Below, piece by piece: positions 1 through 10,356 of a stretch of DNA of 64,000 bases. The position numbers and the translations under genes were made by a program. Positions within the stretch are counted from its first letter, which is position 1. Each line of letters starts with the position of its first letter. Under the pieces are notes generated by a model. It did no database searches. It was not told the DNA's origin and worked only from the letters and a program-made list of their open reading frames with translations. The stretch is from Ascidia mentula (taxonomy: Eukaryota > Chordata > Ascidiacea > Phlebobranchia > Ascidiidae): contig OX387201.1 in assembly GCA_947561715.1 (NCBI GenBank), positions 15,576,001-15,640,000 of the forward strand, in the 5' to 3' direction.

Positions 1-552
1 GGTCTACAAAGCAATCCACCATGTGAATTAAAACATATAAATATCATCAAAACACGTCAGAATAAGTGGAAATGCTTCATGCAAAATTACCTGGTTCAGC
101 TAAAGGTTAACCTTAATTAAGTGATTAATCATGCATTGCTTTAAACCTCCTTTGGTTAGAACGGCCTGCAGTGAGGTCAGAACCCGAACAGAGATTCAAA
201 CATTAGGGTTATTGCCTGGTTGCCAGTACACAGTTTCAATTCGTTTTATTGTTGAGGTAAAAACACGGCATTTTGATTTTTACAATCACTTGTTCTTGAA
301 ACTTTAACGACGTGATTGCAATTACACGAAGGGAAATGAAAGGTTCAAAGGATGCAGATTACAGTAAAAACGATTATTATCTTTGGTTAGATATAGGCGT
401 ACACGACCAGATAGCCTGTATATGTGAAGCTCAGTCATTGGAACAATGGGGAAAAAACATGTTGGCTAACCGCTGAATAAACTTGGTTTAAGGTTTCTCT
501 ACACTGTTTTATTGACGCAAAAAGTGAAGATTTAGATAAATTTAAACTCGAA
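1..552. other. Upstream region of the lectin gene
   Basis: No coding exon or RNA gene is recognised. The stretch about 130-340 (AACCTCC..., then a conserved block with a GAGGTCA motif and a spaced ACGACGTGATTGC-like block) resembles blocks near 13,020-13,250, 34,470-34,680 and 53,900-54,110, so it is a dispersed local repeat and not unique promoter sequence. The last 70 bases probably hold the lectin promoter and 5' UTR. Confidence 0.4.
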
Positions 553-1332
553 ATGCCTGGAAAACTTTGCGTCCTGGTTCTTCAAGTCTTTGTTGCAACA
601 GCTCTTTGCAGCAACACTTTGTGTAAGCGTATGCAATTGCTTTATAGAAGTAACATAATAACTTAAAACTAGGTATGAATATATTTTTGCTCATCAGTTT
701 CAATTATTTAATATAAAATTGTTTTTCAGCAATTACTGGTTCTGGATTTTTCGGTGCCGACACAGACGGTATTCACCAGTTTTCTCAAACTTTTTCATCC
801 TGCTACAAGATACCCCCGAAGTGCGTTGTAGCCGTCGTTGCAGGTGCTAACGACATAGCTGATACGTTTGCAATCAACGTCACAGCGATCGAGGTGTGGG
901 GTTTCAGAGCAACCCTGACACGAACCGACCAAGCAACCAGCTGGGAACAAACCCGCCTAACATGGGCATGGACTGCGACCTTTGGTAAGCGCAATGTTCA
1001 AACCTTTCAGACATATAGTTCGAATGTAATTTGAAAGAAAACGTATTGAGCTTAACGTTGAACAACAACTTAAGAGAGTAACACTAAACGTACGGTATCA
1101 ATAAACATGTTATTCTGCTATTGTTGCACTGGGAAATTTATTAATGAGTTTTCTGTACGGTAAGAAAGTTTTCCAACAACAACAAAAAGTTTTGAACCAA
1201 AATATTTGTCTGACATTTCCCGCAATAAACTTTAGTATTGTTTATTTTTAAGTGGGAGATTTCAACGGAAATAATTGCACGTCACCAGGAGCGATTTGTA
1301 CGAATATCGAAGGTTCTCAGCAGTGTGCGTGA
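553..1332 (+). CDS. Secreted H-type lectin domain protein, 3 exons
   Basis: Spliced model 553-622, 730-984, 1253-1332, all junctions phase 1 with GT-AG ends (GTAAGC, TTTTTCAG, GTAAGC, TTTTTAAG), giving about 134 aa. Exon 1 is a signal peptide (MPGKLCVLVLQVF then VATALCS). Exon 2, about residues 24-108, carries an H-type lectin pattern: a PPK..VAVVAGAND stretch, NVTAIEVWGF, then a beta-rich run ending LTWAWTA, as in the Helix agglutinin fold that binds GalNAc-type sugars. Exon 3 adds about 26 residues with C-x5-C and GSQQC spacing like the start of an EGF module, then TGA. Known family members are secreted, defence-related lectins; that role is inferred here. The domain is full length, but the short C-terminal tail could be a truncated EGF domain or continue by a missed splice. 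No close paralogue lies in the window. Confidence 0.68.
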
Positions 1333-1471
1333 AAGTGTGTCCTTTTAAGGAACTAACCAGTGTTTTCTCTAACTGGAGTTTTGTAGCTATGTTACCTTCT
1401 AAACCTTTTGTAATGGGAAACTTGTATTCAACACGAATATTTGCAGTATTTCTATGTGTTCCAAAATTAGC

Positions 1472-1477
1472 AATAAA
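1472..1477 (+). terminator. Polyadenylation signal of lectin gene
   Basis: AATAAA lies 140 bases after the lectin stop codon and before the retroelement fragment on the other strand. Confidence 0.5.
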
Positions 1478-1589
1478 ATGTTTTTACTTCATGAAATCGA
1501 CCTAACCAGCAGCACTTCTTTCACGTGACACAAGTTAACCATCAATTCAAATTTAAATGCTACTAGAACAACTTTGTGTCCACGCTTCT

Positions 1590-2490
1590 GATTTTATAAA
1601 ACATGTTTCGCTTTTTATTAAAGCATCTTCAGTTCTACAAATAACGTAAACAGAAAAGACATAGTTAGATGTTAATGATAAAACGATAAAAACTGGGCGA
1701 ACAGTAGAAACCTCTGGTGCTAGCATACTGGACGACGCTCTGAGCAGGTGATGCGAGTGACCTACTTTTTTATCACCACAGGCTCACATTGCTTAATCAG
1801 GCGAAACAACGATCAAAAGATTATAATAAGAAATCATATAAAAAAATAAAAATGAAATGAAATGTGCGGGGCTCACGTAACTGACGGTAAAATTAATTTT
1901 TGAATGTTGATTTTTGCGTTTAAGTTTTTGTGCCATTTGTCCTCGTATATGTCCAATTGGTCCATGGGCGACTGTTGTAAAAACACTACTGAGTAGCATT
2001 CCGCTAGCTTTGGCCTTTCGCTGAATTGTTGATGGTGGCGTACTTCGTAATGGCGGAGTAATGCACTTTTGTCACCCGTGGCACTGGTGTTAAAAGTTCT
2101 CCACATTTTTCGATGTTGGTTCCATCTGATGGAAAACTTATTTTTGGTTTGTCCCACATATTTGTCATGACATATTCTGCATATTGCCACATATATGCCA
2201 TAATTGGTGCAACTTAACTGGCCGTGGAGCTTTACCAAACCAGACGGAGTGCCGACATGATGAACCTCATCCACCATGCTTTTGAGACCCTTGAAGTGTC
2301 CACACAGGCCGCAGCTTCCACAAGGCTTTGAATAGCCCGGCCCTGTGTGGGTGACTGTGGCGGTTGCTTTAAATGAAGTTAGCCAACTTTGCAATGTCCG
2401 GGGCTTTTTAAAAGTTACCCTGGCATTCGGTTTCAGTTCTTTATCTTTGGCAGAAAGCTTTCTGGGAGCTACCCTCGAAAAACATGAATG
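1590..2490 (-). mobile_element. 3' end of a GIY-YIG retroelement (Penelope-like)
   Basis: The minus strand carries the C-terminal part of a polyprotein with a GIY-YIG nuclease, followed 3' (about 1593-1637) by a CTGAAGATG...AAGCGAAACATG hairpin motif, the kind of tail seen on several elements in this window. Reverse transcriptase is absent, so the copy is 5' truncated. A related GIY-YIG ORF sits at 45,604-45,897. Confidence 0.6.
1873..2487 (-). pseudogene. GIY-YIG endonuclease C-terminal domain of a retroelement
   Basis: An open frame runs from the upstream break near 2487 to the stop at 1873 (about 200 codons). It holds a cysteine cluster (KPCGSCGLCGHFKG), a C-x-x-C (CRIC), and the nuclease core YVGQTKNKFSIRWNQHR, where Y, the GQT/GET turn and the R...R.H residues match GIY-YIG enzymes fused to reverse transcriptases. 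The natural N-terminus is missing; the frame simply opens into the break, so no start is claimed. In the family this domain nicks target DNA during retrotransposition. As an orphan end it is a fossil, although the frame is still open. Confidence 0.6.
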
Positions 2491-3228
2491 TCTTCTTATT
2501 TCTTATAGTAGGTCGAAATGAGAGGGGGAGCAAAAACAGGGGGTTGCAATCACCAAAGAAAAATCACAAAGTTATTGCCTTTATTTCGAAATTTCTTTCT
2601 ACAATGCCCCCGAAAAATGTTCCAGGAACACTGGTAAGTTTCATAATGGTAATCGGTTCCTGTTTCAGTTAAACTGTAGTTTTCATGCAAATTTTCTGTA
2701 GCTTAAAGCAATTCATCAAGGCTTTATTATTAAATAGTAAAATAAAGCATAGAGGATACATATAGCAGTGAGGTATTAGCCGGAGCAAAAGACACACAGA
2801 ATAATAGTACAAGAAGACAAACACAAATGTAATACAGAACTTCAACAAAGTACTCGCCATTGAGTAAAACTGATCTCAATCTTAACAACTAATGTGTATA
2901 AAAACACATATCTAGCAGCTTATGAGCAGAAGAGTGAGATTAAATAAACTTAGACGAGTAGATTGGTTTAATGCAAGTACACCTATATATGTGCGATTGT
3001 AAAACATATTTCCGCGCATTGCAAGTTTGTTGAGAACAAATTTAGTTCGCTTCACGTGGTAATCTACATCACTCAATTTTACTGGCAGTAGACACAGAAA
3101 TAGTTGATGGATTATAGTTAATAGCATATAGATGTAATTAAATACTGCGCGATTCGTGCTATGCGTGATTTCCTGTGCATTGCGACCTTAATAGCGTCAA
3201 ATCTTAATTAGCACAGTGTCACATCAAC
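2491..3228. other. No gene recognised
   Basis: AT-rich spacer. Short ORFs on both strands lack domain features, splice context or paralogue conservation. Confidence 0.4.
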
Positions 3229-3288
3229 AGCTGCACTGATGAGACCTTACAGGTCGAAACAGTGCGTGCATACACCCTGTCTGCAGCT
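3229..3288 (+). ncRNA. Type I hammerhead self-cleaving ribozyme, complete
   Basis: All conserved parts are present in order. Stem I 5' strand AGCTGCA (3229-3235); core CTGATGA (3236-3242); stem II GACC-TTACA-GGTC (3243-3255); core GAAA (3256-3259); stem III ACAG (3259-3262) with CTGT (3277-3280) closing a 14-nt loop; cleavage base C at 3281, making a GTC triplet; stem I 3' strand TGCAGCT (3282-3288), a perfect complement of the first strand. In animals such motifs belong to Penelope-like elements and retrozymes. A second near-complete copy lies at 50,367-50,426 on the minus strand, a mutated one at 22,878-22,930, and internally deleted ones at 10.5 and 51.3 kb. No RNA was tested, but the match is complete. 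Confidence 0.85.
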
Positions 3289-3535
3289 CTCATTGATTGT
3301 TATGGCTCTTTTGCGCATATAATAAATATATATAATTAGAGTTTAGTTACAGCTTCCACCGTTATATAAATTGAAGATATGTTCGCAAACTCTATTCACT
3401 CCGCACTGGTTTATCGCTTTTATGTTTTAGGTTTTAGGAACTAAAGAAAACATCCTGCACATATAAAGTGCTAAGCTTTGATGGAATTTCTACCTGTTTT
3501 TTGAGAATTCTCACAACTCTCTATATTTTGTGCAG

Positions 3536-3861
3536 AGTGCGTAAAGCGCGACATTAAACCAGCACCAAAACCTATGGTAGAATGTGAAGGAGGTGCTTGG
3601 ACCGATTGGTTTAACCTTGATCGCCCGAACAACCGATGTGATTGAGAAATTCATGCAACCATTGCTAGGAGATGGCAAAGAGTTTGCAGAAAACCGACCG
3701 CCATCGATGTGGCTCTAGTCGGTGAGCAGATGCATCCGTACGCTTGGAACATTGGCATTTCTATTTACATTGTAAAGTGTTGCGCCTTCAATAGACGATG
3801 TTTGCAGTGGCATGATTACAAAGTTCGCTACTGCTGTCCAGTAGGTATACAAGTCAAGTAA
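3536..3861 (+). pseudogene. WxxW-domain exon, broken copy
   Basis: The exon follows a TTTTGTGCAG acceptor and matches the WxxW exon of the intact single-domain genes (GGAWTDWF start, CHDYKVRYCC end). Frame TGC at 3538 is interrupted by TGA at 3643-3645 where paralogues have AGA (Arg). A 3-base deletion further on keeps frame. The signal-peptide exon expected upstream is absent. The frame would otherwise end in the CCPVG-x-QVK tail with TAA at 3859. AATAAA occurs near 3953. It looks like a 5'-truncated, nonsense-mutated relic. Confidence 0.8.
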
Positions 3862-4444
3862 ATTTAACACTAACTCGCCACATTCGTTCCAAATGGTTTT
3901 TTGGATTTACTATTTTTGTTGTCGTTATAATGTAAATGACCGTTGAATTTTTAATAAACGCTAAACTTTTGCTTGCAAAAACACGTATGTTTATCTCTGC
4001 AATCCATGACCCGCTACCATACCCATACAGCAAGTGTACTGAACGGCACAACACGCTACGGGTTCCAGGAAATGAAGGAAACAGATAGTTTTACTATTTA
4101 CGTGAAAATTGACTGGACATTTACCAGAAAACGCAATGCATGCTTTCCGTAGTGCATACCGCATTGAATGTTTACAGCTGTTCGGAATGACTTTCAGTTC
4201 CTGTAGCATCTCCTTTTGTTGGCCAGTGTTAATTTTTATGCGAGCCAAATCAATTTACGGGACATATTCGATGAAACAGCTGTTCTAAAACAACTCCATA
4301 CGGCTGATGTGCACGAATTTCTCGTCAAACGCTTCCAAGTTGATTTAAGAAATAGGTTGAGTTTTGCACATATGAATGCGCTTCTGCGACAACGCTCACA
4401 TCAAATTGCATTTTTCCATCTTATTTTGTCATTTTTCAGCAAAC

Positions 4445-4642
4445 AAGTATCAGTGAAAAATGCTTTCACTATCGACACTGTTTGACTGGCCTACTGACCA
4501 AACGGAAACGATTCCACGTTGTGGTGACTGTGACATTACTCTTAGTTTAATACAGTATCAAACAATGTGCTACAGATTCTGGGACCTTCTGTCAACAAGC
4601 GATTGCTCTGGATTCAAATATTGCTGTCCAATATTGTATTAG
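4445..4642 (+). pseudogene. Possible degenerate second WxxW-like exon
   Basis: An open frame ending at TAG 4640-4642 contains FDWPTDQTE, RCGDCDIT and a terminal FKYCCP motif. The CC-P ending and CxxC spacing recall the end of WxxW exons (YKVRYCCP), and it lies about 600 bases downstream of the WxxW pseudogene, as domain 2 does in the two-domain genes. The W-x-x-W itself is not visible and the nearest acceptor does not give a continuous frame. A related copy is at 33,266-33,454 on the minus strand. It may be a decayed third domain type or a non-coding repeat. Confidence 0.3.
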
Positions 4643-5612
4643 TTTGGCCAGCAAAATCGTGGATCATTAAATTATGCCGAAATGATAAAACGTAAATGTT
4701 TAATGTAATGTTTGTTTTGAACACGGCATTGCACAACAAAACAGGACTATGCAACGTATGCCACAATAGGAAGCGTTTAGTTTATGCGTAGAGTTCCTGG
4801 TTGAATCTCATTTTAGTTTATTGTCTGTTTTAAGGCAAATTTCCAGAAACAAAGTATTCTCAGTCGTCCCTTTCACTCAAAATATGATTGTTTTTGAGCC
4901 TTTTGAATCCGAACAGTATACGTTACAGAGTGTACGCAGCGCACCGGATACTTGTTGCTGCAGTGCGACTTTCTTTTATCGCCTTTTTCTGTTTCACGCT
5001 TCACTTGTCATTTGTTCCGCTTTATTACTTTTGTGTTATCATTTCTATAGTTTTTCATTTTCAAGGGCAGGGTCTGTCTATATATACGCGACTTTTTCCT
5101 CTTTATATCATTTCGTAAAAGTTTAAAGGATATTGTTACTGTAACGCTGTATGCACTTGCAGGATAGTCACCACGGCATTTTTTTTGTCAACTGCAGGTG
5201 ACGTGTGTTTATTTTCTGTTAATTTCGTAACGGTAATTTATTTTCATTTTTTAGTTACCACATTTCTCACATATTATACAAAAGTTTGGTGAAGTTGCGT
5301 TTGAAGCAGACTGCCGTTGATTGAAAGCAGTGATTTTTTATTTTATCTCCTGTGGCAGGCGGCCTTCCGGTTGTGTTGCGCTGCTGTCACAACAACCAGA
5401 CTGCTGCAACGCAAGATCGTTGTGTGTACCAGGATCATTACCCTGAGGAAGCCTTGTTGGATAACAGGCGACACGTCAGTTAATAAAGTTACGTTTTTGT
5501 TGTACCAGAGGAACAGACTATTAAATTACAATTTAAGCTATCAGAATATAGCATTAACGGTTCACAAATATGGATGTTTGAGGATTGATATGAGGTTTAT
5601 ATAACTTGCATT
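4643..5612. other. Spacer before GNAT copy
   Basis: No exon recognised. Several unconserved ORFs overlap each other around 4,820-5,130 and look like chance. About 5,560-5,612 is the GNAT 5' flank, similar to 23,875-23,921. Confidence 0.4.
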
Positions 5613-6469
5613 ATGACTGAGAACTTCATTGTCTTGTCGAAATCAGGCAATGCAATTTGTTGGAGGTTTACTACAGATGATGACCTTCCAGAGATATGCA
5701 GAATACTAGCAAAAGACTTTTTTCCAAATATACCAATTAGCGAAGCATTGGAATATACTGAAAACGACATTTCACTGGAAGTTAATATAACAAAGGTGGT
5801 TATTTGTCAACCCCAAGTATTTCAAAGGTGGTTATGATGAGCGAAAGTAGATTTAATAACGTGTTTCCATTCTATAATGTGATAGCCACTTTCATAATAG
5901 AGGCATCTGACATTTTTAAGATTGTTATGTTGTCACGTGTTGATGAAAAGTGATCTTCGTCGAATATGAAATTGCGGCAGCGAATGGTTGATGTACATGT
6001 TTAGTTTCTGCATTCGTTTGAAATTAATGTGAAATTATACGCCGGAGAGCTGCCATATATCACTGGAATTGCGATGTGCGTAAAGAAAAAGTATCGGAAA
6101 CAGGGAATTGCTGGGGCGTTGTACAAGAAGTAAGTTTTGAAGTAAAAAAAAATTGTGAGTAAATCTTTCAAAATATGTACGTTCAGTTACGTGTTCATAT
6201 CATAATACTTTTCCAACAACTTAAGAGAAACATGTTGTTTTCATATATTGCTTTCGTTCAGGCGAATGGAAATTGCAAGGAAGGATGGTTTCAAGTATTA
6301 CTTCGCCATTTGCTCGTCATTCTACACAGCAAAAGCTCTTCAAACCTTGGGAGCAAAATGTATTGTAGAAATTGATTACCGAGATTACGTGGATCCAATT
6401 ACTGGAGAAAAAGTATTAAAAAACTTTAAATCTCCTCATCGTTCAGCAAAATTAATGTGTCTGGAATAA
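5613..6469 (+). pseudogene. GNAT acetyltransferase copy lacking exon 2
   Basis: Exon 1 (5613-5795), exon 3 (6005-6129) and exon 4 (6262-6469) match the intact gene at 23,922-25,184 in length, phase and splice sites (ACAAAG|GT, TTAG|TTT, AAGAA|GTAAGT, TTCAG|GCGAATGG). Exon 2 (138 nt, phase 0) is gone: intron 1 sequence runs directly into the intron 2 segment at about 5,915. Because exon 2 is a multiple of three, splicing exon 1 to 3 would keep frame and give about 171 aa with the acetyl-CoA loop RKQGIA intact but part of the central sheet missing. No stop or frameshift is seen in the three remaining exons. It may still be expressed; normal enzyme activity is doubtful. Confidence 0.75.
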
Positions 6470-7744
6470 TTTTTCTTGCAATATTTTTGAAAAAACATAT
6501 TTGATTTAATTTTGGCTTGGTGAAATAGTACCGCTGCCTGGCAGTTGCTGTATCAGGCCACTAGCATATGAATTTTCAGTAGGAATTGACTGACATTCAA
6601 CAACAAATCTTGCTTAGCATTCCAGCACAACATGGACAACAGTTATAACTCGGAGTATTGTAATCAAAGAAACTCGAAGGTTGGCAACAATCATCTAATT
6701 GGTAATACTTCGATTCAGTAAGAAGTAGCATTCAATGGCGTATTAAAGTAAAATAGAATGTGTTGGAGAAAGAGATACAGTTGATCTTGGGAGAGGCCTA
6801 AGAACGTGATTGCTTGAAACTGGTCACGCATGATCGACATAAGGAAGTGTTTTCAAAATGACTTAAATAGCGTTTCAGTAGCGATATGCAACGAAATGAT
6901 ACGAGAAAAACATGGAATATAGAATGGTAGTCAACGGTTACTATGTACAGTAAATAATTGGTCCTTTTATTTACGGTCAGAATGGTAAGACGTCAAAAAA
7001 CTATTAGTGATATAAAACCCACCTAAACAATGCCAACCAAATTACTCGGTTGTTGGGTAATAACGGATAGTACAGCAACATGCAATCCCTGAAAGATATG
7101 CGTTAAAGTCATACTAACTAGCTGTTTTTTTCTCTGCCAACGATGTTATTTTTTGGCATAGCCTAGATGTAATGATTGTTAAGCAAACAATGTTTTCCCA
7201 TGCGAACAGTCAAGTGCCAGTTCATGCTACATCCTATTCGAACCCACTTGACTCGAACTCTATAGCGAGTGCACTCAATGCAATCAAAGTTAGGCCACAA
7301 CTTAGCCAAGCAGTAAGCATGATGTTATACTACTGACTTTACTTTTCTGCCAATTATTGGTAATATTAACAAAAAATGGTTTCGCAAACGGAGTCAAACA
7401 GATAAAGTGAATACATATGTAACGAATTTATTTCCTCCACGTCACCTTACACTTTTGTTAGTTATGGTTATTGTATGTATTTCATTGTTTTCACCTTTCT
7501 TGCTGGCACCTTGTAATTTCACTGTTTTCTTTCGTTGTTACCACTTATTTATTATATTGTTTTACGCACGTATATCGCTTTTAAGTCTCTCACTTCACTT
7601 TCACCACACTATTTTATTACCTTCGTCTCCCCTCCCTTTCCTATTGTTTTACGCTCCGCTTATTTTTGTATGCCCCGTATGTGCCGCGTGTCGGGAAGGC
7701 GCATCCTGATTGGTTGGTGGATGTCGCGTAACGAACAATTCCTC
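6470..7744. repeat. GNAT downstream duplicated flank
   Basis: No gene. About 6,520-7,000 repeats sequence seen at 21,070-21,540, 25,900-26,400 and 42,470-42,660; about 6,715-7,400 is repeated at 49,965-50,330. The copies differ by indels, marking repeated segmental duplication. ORFs at 7,407-7,750 have no conserved counterpart and lie in a pyrimidine-rich stretch. Confidence 0.55.
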
Positions 7745-8175
7745 TAAAACGGGCGAGTCTTCTTCTGAGGGTCGCGTGGTTAGCATCTCTGTTACAGTGC
7801 TGTGAGTTATTGGGATCTTGATTAGTGGCGTTTTGTATTGTATTTAATCGTCTTAATTTAACACGGCGTCCAATAAGTTAAATCAGCCTGGGTTACTTTG
7901 GCTTTGTGGTGTGCCGTTATTGCAGGGTTCTGGGCAGTATCAGAATTAGGGAGGCAGTTTTGTGCAAAGTACCGAAATGGGTAGAAGGGTTAATTGGGGG
8001 ATAACATCGCCACCCAAAAACATCTAACCGCTTAATTGCAAAGCTGCCGAAATAATTCCGTAACAACTTGGCGAGCACGCCAGGACCCTGTCACCACACC
8101 CGGCTGGTTTTACTGGGAAGACTCCCTACGTGTATTTTGGTTTTATGATATTTTAAACGTTGGTTTTTCTTAACA

Positions 8176-9186
8176 ATGGCTTTTAATGTTTTAATGCAAC
8201 CTCCACCTTTACGGCCAGGAGATGACCTAGGACCGTATTTTAATGTATTTAAGTCATATTGTACGAGCGTCGAGGCCTCAGAAGAAATGAAACGACACCT
8301 GTTCCTGGCAAGCATTGACAACGACTTGAAATGGACAATACAAGAAAAAGACGCAAACTTGTTCGCGGTTTCCTACAAGGACCTCAAAGAACGCGCATTG
8401 CGCCAAAGGGCTAATGGTCAACACGCAGAGCGTCAACGCGCCGAGCTGATAAGGCGCGTGCAATTACCTGGCGAATCCGCACGTGAATTCGTTTACGCCC
8501 TACAGGCACTGGGCGATGGTGCCTACAGCAACTCCACCGAAGCTGCCCTTAAAAATGAGGTTCTGTACATTACCTTATTGCAAGGCTTGCAAGACCGGCG
8601 CCTCGCGGACACTATCCCGATCACCATCAAGTATGAGCGATCATTCAGAGCCGCAGCTCAGGTCGTTGTCAATACACAAACACCGTGCTTTGTCCAAGTC
8701 GCTGCAGTAAACACAAAAGCATCAGAGATGGAATTAGTGCTAAAAAAGTTAGAAGACATGGAGAAACGTTCCAAGGAAAAGAACACACAGCTCGAGGACA
8801 ACTTAGTGGCGTTACAAGCTCAAGTGGATGCCATAAAGCGCGAACGGCCACAATACAACAACGTGCGAGCACGGTCTTGCTACGGTTGCGGTGGACTGGG
8901 CCATATGCGGCGCGACTGCCCGCATACGGGTATGCGCACAAAGGACGTCGACACGAGACGTCAAAACATACCATGTAAACCTGCGTTTTCCAGACTGATT
9001 CGTCGCGCAGACAAAATGTCACTTCAACCAAAAACGTATACCTCGAAATGCACCCAAATGTTTGGCGCCAAAGTCGGTACAAAAACCCGCTACCCCCGCA
9101 GCGCCGTTGCGGTTTGTCAACTTACTGGTCGGCCAGACGAGGATGTGTGCGTTGTTGGACACCGGCTCCAGTGTCTGCTTGATTAA
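8176..9186 (+). CDS. Gag polyprotein of the Ty3/gypsy element
   Basis: A 336-codon frame beginning MAFNVLMQPPPL. Residues about 20-175 fit the helical capsid region of gypsy Gag (LFLASIDNDLKW, LRQRANGQHAERQRAELIRRVQLPGESAREF as its spaced signatures), followed by a charged coiled-coil-like stretch near 190-220 and one CCHC zinc knuckle, CYGCGGLGHMRRDC, near residue 235. Gag packages element RNA into particles. The last about 80 residues run past the knuckle and overlap the protease, which is read in the +1-shifted frame from 9062, so a frameshift site or mutation lies between about 8,940 and 9,070. The frame is intact but the element is otherwise dead. Confidence 0.8.
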   Translation: MAFNVLMQPPPLRPGDDLGPYFNVFKSYCTSVEASEEMKRHLFLASIDNDLKWTIQEKDANLFAVSYKDLKERALRQRANGQHAERQRAELIRRVQLPGESAREFVYALQALGDGAYSNSTEAALKNEVLYITLLQGLQDRRLADTIPITIKYERSFRAAAQVVVNTQTPCFVQVAAVNTKASEMELVLKKLEDMEKRSKEKNTQLEDNLVALQAQVDAIKRERPQYNNVRARSCYGCGGLGHMRRDCPHTGMRTKDVDTRRQNIPCKPAFSRLIRRADKMSLQPKTYTSKCTQMFGAKVGTKTRYPRSAVAVCQLTGRPDEDVCVVGHRLQCLLD

Positions 9187-9505
9187 TACCCTAAAGTGGC
9201 ATTCCTTAATCGCCGAGCATCACGACCGGGTAAACAGGTGCTCAAAGAAGAACTTGGTCGGGGCCGGCGGACAGCAATTGGCGGTAAAAGGCTGCGTCGA
9301 GCTTCCCCTCCCAGTGGGAGGATTGATGACTCACGCGAGTTTTTACATTGTAGACAATCTTACGCACGACCTTATTCTAGGATTAGATTTCCTCCAGTCA
9401 AGCAAATGCCAGATCTGCTATGAATCCAACGTGCTAACAGCAGGGGATGCAAGCGTGCCACTCTCGCATTCTCCGGTGCCGTTGTCACCACCTTCCGAGG
9501 TGTAG
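9062..9505 (+). CDS. Aspartic protease of the Ty3/gypsy element
   Basis: A 147-codon frame with catalytic LLDTGSS near residue 32 and the hydrophobic DLILGLDFL flap/C-terminal motif near residue 105, the two hallmarks of retroelement pepsin-type proteases. It overlaps the end of gag by about 125 bases in a different frame; in living elements it is made as part of a Gag-Pol fusion, so the ATG at 9062 need not be a true start. The frame stops at 9505 before the polymerase region begins. Confidence 0.75.
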   Translation: MAPKSVQKPATPAAPLRFVNLLVGQTRMCALLDTGSSVCLINTLKWHSLIAEHHDRVNRCSKKNLVGAGGQQLAVKGCVELPLPVGGLMTHASFYIVDNLTHDLILGLDFLQSSKCQICYESNVLTAGDASVPLSHSPVPLSPPSEV

Positions 9506-9607
9506 GTCACCATCCCCGCGTTTACCGAGGTATGTGTAACAGCAAACTTTTGCCAAAAGCCGCACACCAGGGAAACCCCTTTTCTAACTGAGAAGATTGA
9601 CGGGTTT

Positions 9608-10356
9608 GTGGAAAAATATGGGTTGTTGACGGCTACGAGTATAACGATGGCGCAGAGTAACACTGTTGGGGTCTATGTCGCGAATTTGGGGGACGAAGCG
9701 GCAGAAATACCGAGCGGGTCAAGGATCGCCCAGGCATCGCCTGTTTATGCCTTCGGCAATGTCGCGACCTTTCAACGCTTAAAAGCGACCTTTCAACGCT
9801 TAATGCGCATGGTATTAAGCGGAATCGAGTGGCGGGGTGCCTCAGCGTATATGGATGACATTATTGTTTACTCCAATACTTTTGAACACTTAAATTGACT
9901 AGCTGACGTCCTAGAGAGAATTCAAACCGCGGGGCTGACGTTAAAGCCGTCTAAGTGTTCGCTTTTCAAAGAGGAGGTGGCTTTTTAAGGACGGAATACG
10001 ATGCGACCCCAACAAAGTACAGTCGGTTTCCGAATGGCCCATACCGCGTAATGTGAAGGAGATCCGGCAGTTTTTAGGCCAAACATCTTACTATCGCAAA
10101 TTTATTCGTGACTATGCGAAGATCGCAGGTCCCCTCCACAGGCAGACAGAAAAAGGAAAGCGGTTCCAGTGGGACGACCAATGCCAGGAGGCCTTCGCTC
10201 AGTTGAAACGGTACCTTACGACCGCTCCGATCCTTGCTACCCTAACTTCAATAAGTCATTCATACTTGACACGGACGCATCCGATACTGCCCTGGGATTT
10301 CCCAGGAAGTTGACGGTAAGGAGTGTGTTGTAGCTTATGGCAGCCGTACCCTAAAT
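9608..10356 (+). pseudogene. Reverse transcriptase/RNase H remnant of the gypsy element
   Basis: Frame 9608-9898 starts in the protease-RT linker (VGVYVANLGDEAAEIPSG region), then jumps to the RT catalytic box YMDDIIVYS near 9,850, so most of the fingers and palm are deleted; an AAAAGCGACCTTTCAACGCT block is tandemly doubled at the junction. After a stop, 10,053-10,313 holds the RT connection region (IRQFLGQTSYYRKFI, FQWDDQCQEAF). RNase H begins with DTDASDTALG in a shifted frame and breaks off at about 10,356. Multiple stops and shifts show it is dead. Confidence 0.75.

Larger units (their letters stand above)
7745..10356 (+). mobile_element. Ty3/gypsy LTR retrotransposon, 5' part, decayed
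   Basis: In order: a probable 5' leader with the TTGGCGAGCACGCCAGG block near 8,068, gag with a zinc knuckle, aspartic protease in another frame, reverse transcriptase remnants and the start of RNase H. It is cut off at about 10,356 by a ribozyme-bearing repeat. No 3' LTR, integrase or clear LTR boundary was found, so the left end is approximate. Base composition is GC-richer than the surroundings. Confidence 0.75.

Noticed and set aside
7407-7750. 100-codon hydrophobic ORF
   Set aside because: Lies in pyrimidine-rich sequence with overlapping frames, no paralogue and no splice or promoter context.
8669-9082. 137-codon ORF antisense to gag
   Set aside because: Shadow of the gag frame; the zinc knuckle and protease on the other strand explain the open reading.
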